From Thalassiosira profunda (lineage: Eukaryota > Bacillariophyta > Thalassiosirophyceae > Thalassiosirales > Thalassiosiraceae): a DNA stretch of 11,961 nucleotides. The translations under genes were made by a program, and so were the position numbers. Shown here in pieces: positions 6,145-11,961 of the stretch. Location: positions 1-11,961 of the forward strand of contig JALLAP010001129.1 in NCBI GenBank assembly GCA_036939355.1. Reading direction: 5' to 3'. How positions within the stretch are numbered: the first letter of the stretch is position 1; each line of letters opens with the position of its first letter. A model generated the notes under the pieces. The model worked only from the letters and a program-made list of their open reading frames with translations, searched no databases and was not told the origin of the DNA.

Positions 6145-8006
6145 TCAATTTGCAAGAAGCAACGCCTTTAGCTGCTCGTCGTCGACACCGCATCCCCTTT
6201 TCCAAACCAATGCCTTTGTCGAATCTTTGCTCTCCCCGATCCCGTATTCGCCCACCGGAACCACCCACACGCCCTCTGCCTCGTGCCCCACCCCAGCGCA
6301 AACGTCTTTCATGACAAACCCTAACTTCTTCATTGGAAAGTATTCCTTGGCGCGGACTTTGATCGGCTCTTTTGCATAGGCATGGTTCGTTGTCGGCTGC
6401 GATTCGTCCTTCTTTCGCGGGATCAATACTCCCTCGTGCAGGTATTTCCAGCGGTGATCGAAGGGCTTGTGCCAGACCATGCCGCCCTCGATGCAGAGAA
6501 TGTCCAGGGCGTAGAATCGATGCGTCGATTTGCCCCTTTCGGTATCATTTACCAATACCACGTCCAGGAGGGTGCGATGCTGCGATTTGGCCATATCTTT
6601 AGGCGACGGAAACTTGATGTTGCAAACTGTCGATACGGATAGGCCTGATGTTGCAGATTGTTCAATGAAGTACACGGCCTCTGACAGAATGAGCAACAAT
6701 CCTCGCCTCCCTTTGGTCGACAGCCACGTCACTTTGTAGTTGTCAGGATTGCCTTTGATGGATTGCAAAAGGTCCGCATCGCTGTTGTTGGCAGAGACTG
6801 CTTGTTCCCGTTTCAAGGGCATTGCCATTTCTGCTGGATTTGGTGGCGATGAAGCAGGTGGCGATGTTGTCATTTGAGCCAGCACTGTCAGCGCTCGATT
6901 CCACTTGGGCGAGTCTTTTGGCGCCGGTTCAAGCATTTCCTTTGGCAGGATGGGATAGATATCTCCAGTTGCAGAAGCATCAGTTCGTGCACGCTTGGCT
7001 GAACTCTCCTCAGCAGATGCCTCGCAGGGCGGAATGATAATTGCTTCCTCTGTGGGTATTTTTCGCTTGGTTGTGTCACCTCCTTTCCCTTTTTGGTCGG
7101 ATTTCTCTGCATTCTCTCCGTCCTCTTCTTCGTCATCCTCTTCATCCAACGCGAACCACCATGACGGCGTGCCCCCTTCCAACCTAATTTCCTTCTTTCC
7201 CCGGAACCGGGTTTGCAAATCTTTCACCAACCGCACATCGCACAGCCCCCACTTCCTCCCTGAGTCATCCCCAGGCTGCGCCGGAGTTCCCTCTTTCAAC
7301 GCCGCAATCGTCGCATGGACCGGTGCCCTGAGTTTGGTGCACATGTACGCCGCCGCAAGGTACGCCGCTGCGCCAAGTCCTCCCCGAGAGTCAAAGAGGG
7401 CAATGCACGTCTTTGTAGCCCCATTGTTGACGTGCGATTTTTGCATAAAGTTGGAGACAGTCTGGTAGAATTCGGTCAGTACCTGTGGCGCCAACAATGG
7501 TTCGTTGCTGCCCTTGTCGCTGGACTCTGGAGGGAGCAACCGGTGATACTCCACGTCATAATCATCCCATTCGCTGTTGTTGTGGAAGTATCGCACCCTC
7601 CTGTCGAATTTCTTTGCCGACGACGACGCCGCGGTGGCCTTGGCCGCTGGCAAAGGCTCGAACTCCTCGAGGTCCAGGGCGGTGCAGTCGACTACGAGAC
7701 CTACCCTGATCCCCCTCGCGTTCATGCGCCCGCAATACATGGCCACTAAATATTCCAATTGGATATGAGCACAAATTCAGCAAAGATGCAAAGGCATGCA
7801 AGACCACCGACCATCCTCTCACCTGTAAACACGTTGCGATCTCCACCGTACTTCTCTTCGTACAGCGTCGATGCCGGGGCCTTGAGGAGGAGGAAGGGGG
7901 TGCGCGGCACGGGCGCGCTCGCCATCCGTCCCTGCTTCGCCCATCGTTCCGACCACGTAGCCGCCGACCAGGGTAGCAGCGGAGGGCGGGGGTTGTAGCT
8001 CGCCAT
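6145..8006 (-). CDS. mRNA capping enzyme-like protein with both active sites degenerate (probable pseudoenzyme)
   Basis: Two exons, 8006-7823 and 7745-6145, encode 594 residues. The order matches animal/plant capping enzyme. A phosphatase-like RNA-triphosphatase domain (about 1-250, with NARGIRVGLVVDCTALDL) is followed by PSWWF and an acidic linker (DEEDDEEEDGE, 262-272), basic nuclear-signal-like patches (TKRK, AKRAR), then a guanylyltransferase-like domain (about 385-594, starting DNYKVTW). The C-terminal half keeps family landmarks: TLLD, RFYALDILCIEGG, HKPFDHRWKYLHEGVLIPRK, EPIKVRAKEYFP, HEAEGVWVVP, and LVWK. Catalysis looks lost. The phosphatase loop HCxxGxxRTG is replaced by LFDSRGGLGAAA (178-189) without the Cys. 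Motif I KxDGxR is STKGRR (404-409), lacking the nucleotidyl Lys. LDGE is LDVV, and LKWK is LVWK. The STKGRR form recalls the PKGKR of snurportin-1, a cap-binding relative. It may bind caps or partner proteins instead of making caps. It diverges from the 8195 gene. Confidence 0.8.
7746..7822 (-). other. Intron of the capping enzyme-like gene (77 nt)
   Basis: The donor is ACAG/GTGAGA and the acceptor is ATATTTAG. The phase is 1; joining makes a Val codon and gives KYGGDRNVFT-V-AMYCGRM, which leads into the conserved GLVVDCT strand as in family members. Reading through the intron reaches a stop. Confidence 0.8.
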
Positions 8007-8194
8007 CTTCGCCGGCAGCGGCGGTCAGTAGTGGGCGTGGCGGCGTGGGCGGGCCAGGGCGGGCGCGTGTGGCGGGTGGCGGGTGGGGTTAGGTAGGGGG
8101 TTAGGGAAGGAGCGAGGGAAGGACGCTGGCGCTGACCACGTACGCGCGTTTTGCAAAGCCCACAATCACCAGAAACCGAGAGGAAGGTGCTGCA
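8007..8194. promoter_or_regulatory. Bidirectional promoter region with G-quadruplex motif
   Basis: These 188 bp separate the divergent starts of the capping enzyme-like gene and the plastid-type gene. The plus strand is G-rich. At 8074-8106 five G-runs of 3 to 5 are separated by loops of 4, 1, 7 and 3 nt, which meets the usual G3+N1-7 rule. Two TTAGG(G) words inside it resemble telomere repeat, but the tract is too short and irregular to be telomeric. A regulatory effect on either gene is inference. Confidence 0.5.
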
Positions 8195-9664
8195 ATGAAG
8201 GTGGACCGCCACAGCGCCGGCGGCAATATGATCACGCGGCCAATAACAGCCCTGGTGCCGTGGCTGGCGTGCGCCGGAGGCTTCGCCCCGGAATCGCCGG
8301 CCTTCTCGGGACCGCGAACGAGCGCCATCGCTTTTCGGCGCGGGGGTGCACCGACGACCGCCCTCTCCTCGAGCGTCAACGACGACGCCAGCGGCTTCCA
8401 CTACGACCAGGAGCCCCGCGGCACGTCCTACATGTCGCAGCTGAGCAAGCAGGACCTGTGGGAGCGGCGGCAGGTGCGGCGCGGGGCGGCCCGGCAGCGG
8501 CAGCAGCGGTCGCCCAACAGCCGGGGGGCGTTCCCGCCGCGGCCGCAGTACGGCCCGATCAATGGCGGGCAGTACGGTGGTCCGGTCAACGGCGGGGGTC
8601 CCCCGATGCCGCCGATGGGGGCCGCGCCGGGGAGCGAGTTCGATACGTTCAAGGAGAGCGTGTCGACGAGCCTCAAGTCGATGACGGATCTGTTGAGGGA
8701 GATGCAGGAGTCCCAGACGGCGCAGTCGACGGACGTCCAAGTCCTGTCTTCGAAGGTGGCCAACTTGTCGGGGCGACTCGGACAGGCCGACGCGAAGAAC
8801 CGCATGGTCAGCGAGAGTGCCCCAATGGACACGGAAATTAAGAATTTCGGCACTTCTCTCGACGGAGAGTTCCACCAAAAGATCAAGGACGTGGTCGACC
8901 AGTTCAGCATTGTGGACAGAGACGGCAGCGACGGGAGCATCGGCGAGGGGGGAGGGGAGCAGTTTTACGGGACGAAGATTTCCCAGCTCGAGGCGAAGAT
9001 CAACCGCATCGACGGGGCGTTGAAGGCGACGGAGGAGCAGCTGGACTCGCAGATGGAGTTTGTCGACAGGTTGGTCGGCGGGGGGCTGGACGATGAGCAA
9101 CCGGGATGCGACGGGATGCGCTTCCAGCAACAGCCGCCGCCGGAGCCGTTCCTGCCCGATGGCGCTCCGCCTCCCTTCGAGGAGCGGCTTCCCCAGCCTC
9201 CTCCGCCGCCGCCCGTTGCCGAGGAAGAGGGGCCCAGTCCGTTCATGGACGACGGGAGGAGCTACTTCCAGGAACGCAATTACAACGACCCCAACAACAT
9301 TCCTCCGCGGCCCTCGCAGAACGAACAGCAAACGAAAAGCGTCAACACGCGCTCGGACAGCCACCACTACACGGAACCGAACAACTCGTTCCTGTCGTCG
9401 TTCAGCAAGATGGACAACGATCGGCGGAAGGAGTTCCGGCCGTTCGACCGGGCGGTGCGACGGGAGGCGATGGGAGTGGGCGAGCAAGTGTTGCCGCGGG
9501 GGGCGCCGCGGGCGGCCAATCGGCAATATGCGATGCCGCCGCCCCCGCCTCCCGAGCCAATGGGACCGGGGTATTACGAGGACGCATACATGTACGGAGA
9601 GGGGCCAATGATGATGGAAGACGAGATGCTGTTTGATGGAGGAGGCATGATGTATGAGTTCTAA
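8195..9664 (+). CDS. Probable plastid-targeted low-complexity coiled-coil protein
   Basis: I do not recognise this 489-residue protein. Its N-terminus has a short hydrophobic segment, ITALVPWLACAGG, followed by FAPESPAF. A cleavage just before Phe-Ala-Pro is the hallmark of the bipartite plastid signal of diatoms and related algae, and the next 25 residues are rich in Arg, Ser, Thr and Ala as in a transit peptide. An internal ATG at 8228 (residue 12) gives a cleaner signal peptide and may be the true start. After a Gly/Pro/Gln-rich linker (about 95-145), residues 150-310 are helical and coiled-coil-like (ISQLEAKINRIDGALKATEE). The C-terminal third is disordered: polyproline runs, FRPFDRAVRREAMG near 420, and a Met/Tyr/Gly/Asp-rich acidic tail ending MMYEF. 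No membrane segment or catalytic motif is seen. Plastid location is inferred. Confidence 0.75.
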   Translation: MKVDRHSAGGNMITRPITALVPWLACAGGFAPESPAFSGPRTSAIAFRRGGAPTTALSSSVNDDASGFHYDQEPRGTSYMSQLSKQDLWERRQVRRGAARQRQQRSPNSRGAFPPRPQYGPINGGQYGGPVNGGGPPMPPMGAAPGSEFDTFKESVSTSLKSMTDLLREMQESQTAQSTDVQVLSSKVANLSGRLGQADAKNRMVSESAPMDTEIKNFGTSLDGEFHQKIKDVVDQFSIVDRDGSDGSIGEGGGEQFYGTKISQLEAKINRIDGALKATEEQLDSQMEFVDRLVGGGLDDEQPGCDGMRFQQQPPPEPFLPDGAPPPFEERLPQPPPPPPVAEEEGPSPFMDDGRSYFQERNYNDPNNIPPRPSQNEQQTKSVNTRSDSHHYTEPNNSFLSSFSKMDNDRRKEFRPFDRAVRREAMGVGEQVLPRGAPRAANRQYAMPPPPPPEPMGPGYYEDAYMYGEGPMMMEDEMLFDGGGMMYEF

Positions 9665-10216
9665 GCAAGCAGCAGAGAGCGGAGATGCTTTCTGATCAAT
9701 GTAGAGGCAGATTACGTAGGTAAGTACGAGTATCCTTGCCACTGCTGCCCGCCGCCAGACCCCGGCTGTGTTATTAGGCCCAACCCAGTTTCGCCCAACC
9801 CAGTTCCGGGGCACGATTCATGTGATGTGGTGGACTTGTTGGTTATGCACTTTAGGTGAGAGGTACATAAGGCCGGTGAGGAGAGGTGCTGGGCAATGAA
9901 TAGTAGAGTACATGAGTAGTCAGAAGACATTTGCCTGTGCGAAGGTGCACGAAGATTTGTGAAATGTCGCAACTTCTTCAACTTGATGAACCCTGCTCAT
10001 TCATAGGCGCCTCGCCCAGCCTCTCCTGTTCTCCCGGCACGGTCGGGCGCGGCGGGGCGGGCGGCTATTGTAGCGCGGCATCTCTCCTCATAAAAAGAGC
10101 CGACTCGAGAGGCCAACGCCATCTGCACCCCTGCTAGAGCGCCCCGACGGTCTGCGTTATCGTCGGCGGCTCGTGCCACCAGATAAGATACTTGGGTGGC
10201 GAGCCCGGACGGGGAG
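9665..10216. other. Intergenic region, about 550 bp, no gene seen
   Basis: This spacer separates two plus-strand genes and should contain the 3' UTR of the first and the promoter of the second. It holds a short tandem repeat at 9778-9805 and a TACGTAGGTA word at 9713-9722 that also occurs at 1001-1010. Short open frames here have no recognisable homology. No RNA gene was recognised. Confidence 0.55.
9778..9805. repeat. Two-copy 13-nt tandem repeat
   Basis: GCCCAACCCAGTT occurs at 9778-9790 and again at 9793-9805, separated by TC. It lies in non-coding sequence downstream of the plastid-type gene. Function is unknown. Confidence 0.6.
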
Positions 10217-11961
10217 ATGGCAATTGTTCCCAACGATAACGACGTGCTGTGAGTAGTTCACTTGTGGTATCTAGCCGATGGCTGCACTGTACATGCGCCA
10301 CAATGCGTCTGACGTTGATCGTTGCAATAATCGTCGCAGGCTGGGGCGCGGCTTCGCCATCATGTGCCACCCCGGCAACGAGCTCCTCCGCGAGATGGTC
10401 CGCTCCGAGAAGCCCGCCTTCCTCGCGACCCCCCGCGCGGCCAAGCGGGACGTGGCCCGCGCGATAGTGCGGGACATCCAGCGCTGGGGCGGGCGGTTCT
10501 TGGTGGAGGATCCCGCGTGCGAGAGGGACAAGGACGCCGCGTTGATAAAGAAGAGGGGGTGGCTCGTGGCGGAGGAGGAGAGGGCGGTGGAGAAGGTCAT
10601 GCACAGACTGCGGGAGAAGGACAAGAAGGGAGGTGTGGCGCAGGAGGGCGTGGGGAACGGGGGCGTACCGAATGGGGTGGGGAGCGGGGCACATCCAGGG
10701 CCCCAGGGGTTGCAGCAGGTCCCTTCCGATGCGTTGCTGGGATCCATGCACACCCTTCTGCTTCAACAGCAGGCGGCATCGTTGGGCAATGCAGCTGGGA
10801 TTGGCTTTGTTCAGCCTAATCTGCAGGTGATGAATGGGCAGAATCAGCCTCCAGTTCTGCAGCACCGCCCGACGGTACTGTCGTCCGAAGTCCCCCCCAA
10901 TCCATCTACGTTTGTGCCTGGAATGCAAACGAGCCCGGGCCTCTTTTCCGTCAGCAACGGGGATGTCAGCCAGTCTGCTGGGTCTTTGCCCGCACTCACC
11001 CAGTATGACATGTCTCTGCCCACGCTCGCCTTCCCTTCGACTGCGATGAATACTTCTCCAGTTATCTCCGGCATCAACGGCGAGCTCCCTGAGAGCACTG
11101 CCCAGAATGAGAGCTGCTTCTACTATCTCAAGAACGCGAGTTCGGCGGAGGAGTTCCCAATGTCGGTCCTGGATTTTGTCAAGGCGGGAGGCCTGTCGCA
11201 CGGCATTGCCTTGTCAAAACAGAAGGCGGGACTTCCGGGCAATTTCGGAAGGAGTGGGAACGTCATCGAAACCGCCACTCGATTGGCCTTGGTGCTGACG
11301 CGCTTGTTCGCAAGCAGCCGCTCCGAATTCCACGCCGAGACGTTCCAGTTACGCGATTTNCTTGGTGCTGACGCGCTTGTTCGCAAGCAGCCGCTCCGAA
11401 TTCCACGCCGAGACGTTCCAGTTACGCGATTTCGTTCTCAACGTGGATCTCGGCGTCGACAAGGGCAACATCGAGGAGCGGTTGCGCGGCTGGGTCCTCC
11501 TCCGCATGGACGTGCTCGCCCCCGCGAGGGCCCAGCCGAAACAGCTGCGGGGAACGGACGCGTCGGAGATGCAAGCACTGGGAAAGCTGCTGTACTCCGC
11601 CTTTTCCCTGGGCCAAGCGCCTCCCGACGGTCTCTCCGAGGAGTCGCCGGTGTCGTCCGCGCAGGGAGACGATTTCGCTGACTTTTTTGAGCGATCGGCC
11701 ACGAGGTTCCATGGCTCGGCGAATGCCGTCTTCTCCCGACTGGTGGAGGACAACCAGTTTCCTGTGACCGTTTGTCGCCTTCTGTCGGATTTGCTGGACG
11801 TTGAAAGTGATACCCGATTCGCGTCGTTCGAGGACGTTGTTCAGGATCTCCAGGAAATGATCTCCCGGCCTCAGATCTTTCTGCACAATTCGGATCAGCA
11901 GAGGCTGCCTGTCTTTGGACACGGACAGGCAAGCTACGGGCGGAAAGAGGAAGTGGCGATT
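10217..11961 (+). CDS. DUF6824-domain protein with kinase-like tail and probable ATPase start, 3' incomplete
   Basis: Exon 1 is 10217-10248; exon 2 starts at 10340 and runs off the window. An in-frame stop at 10184-10186 supports the ATG at 10217. The spliced N-terminus NDNDVLLGRG, then CHPGN, AAKRDVARAIVRDI and GGRFLVED matches the DUF6824 pattern (N..DVL.GRG....H.GN ... IV..I...GGRFL), common in diatoms and of unknown function. A long Gln/Pro/Ser/Asn-rich linker follows. After the duplicated block, the frame reads FVLNVDLGVDKGNIEERLRG, then SEMQALGKLLYSAFSLGQ and TRFASFEDVVQDLQEMI, like the end of a protein-kinase C-lobe in large sensor kinases. The last visible residues, YGRKEEVAI, resemble the YGRxxE motif that opens AAA_16-type ATPase domains. 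As written, the N and duplicate shift the frame at 11360. The DUF call is good; the C-terminal assignments are tentative. Confidence 0.7.
10249..10339 (+). other. Intron of the DUF6824 gene (91 nt)
   Basis: The donor is GTGAGT directly after NDNDV-CT and the acceptor is CGTCGCAG. The phase is 2; splicing creates Leu and restores the conserved string DVLLGRG across the junction, which is strong evidence for this intron. Confidence 0.85.
11288..11432 (+). repeat. 72-nt perfect direct duplication around a single N (likely assembly join)
   Basis: Bases 11288-11359 and 11361-11432 are identical over 72 nt, with one N at 11360 between them. As written, the unit plus N adds 73 nt and breaks the reading frame. 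Keeping only one copy gives a smooth open frame from ETATRLALVLTRLF through FQLRDFVLNVDLGV to the window end. This is the pattern left when overlapping contig ends are abutted with a minimal gap. Confidence 0.9.

Noticed and set aside
6145..8006. A plain snurportin-1 orthologue
   Set aside because: The N-terminal half is phosphatase-like with the capping-enzyme linker; I see no importin-beta-binding domain, and the C-terminal landmarks are closer to capping enzyme outside motif I.
8085..8106. Telomeric repeat array
   Set aside because: Only two irregular TTAGG(G) words are present, embedded in a promoter between two genes.
7562..9814. A 750-codon open frame on the minus strand spanning the plastid-type gene, the promoter and the start of the capping-like gene
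   Set aside because: Its composition is Arg/Pro/His-rich as expected for an antisense reading of GC-rich codons, it has no recognisable domain, and it crosses two well-supported genes and their promoter.
10134..11201. A 355-codon open frame antisense to the DUF6824 gene
   Set aside because: The plus strand has a conserved domain and a fitting intron; the antisense reading has neither.
1..11961. Mobile elements, CRISPR arrays, tRNA or rRNA genes
   Set aside because: No transposase-like, integrase-like or reverse-transcriptase-like motifs, regularly spaced repeats or recognisable RNA gene sequences were found by reading; short structured RNAs cannot be excluded without a covariance search.

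Overview
The window looks like nuclear DNA of a photosynthetic stramenopile, most likely a diatom; a centric diatom would fit, but the species is not proven. Four observations support this: an N-terminus with a diatom-like FAP plastid-targeting signature (gene at 8195); a DUF6824-type N-terminal domain, a family I know mainly from diatoms (gene at 10217); compact eukaryotic genes with GT-AG introns of only about 70-114 nt; and a mitochondrial ribosomal protein with a presequence. All three stop codons end genes here, so the code is the standard one.

Layout: (1) 1-758 (+), the 3' part of an aminoacylase-1-type M20 peptidase, interrupted by an in-frame TAA 35 codons before its homologous end at 866. 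(2) 1124-1873 (+), mitochondrial ribosomal protein uL29m (MRPL47). (3) 1943-3900 (-), a four-exon voltage-gated, CNG/EAG-like K+ channel with one base missing immediately before its selectivity filter. (4) 4137-5615 (+), an enlarged Mo25/CAB39 scaffold protein, divergent from the channel. (5) 6145-8006 (-), a two-exon protein with the complete architecture of an animal-type mRNA capping enzyme but with the catalytic residues of both halves replaced. (6) 8195-9664 (+), a low-complexity, probably plastid-targeted coiled-coil protein, divergent from gene 5 across a G-quadruplex-prone promoter. (7) 10217-11961 (+, runs off the end), a DUF6824 protein followed by a kinase-like tail and the start of a probable ATPase; it is broken by a 72-nt duplication around a single N.

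The genes have unrelated jobs: amino-acid deacylation, mitochondrial translation, membrane excitability, kinase scaffolding, RNA cap biology, plastid function and regulation. This is ordinary eukaryotic gene order, not an operon or defence island. The most notable item is the apparent double pseudoenzyme of the capping-enzyme family, which may be a cap-binding rather than a cap-making protein. Three genes carry single-site lesions (nonsense codon, 1-nt deletion, unresolved duplication with N), so draft-assembly error must be separated from real gene decay.
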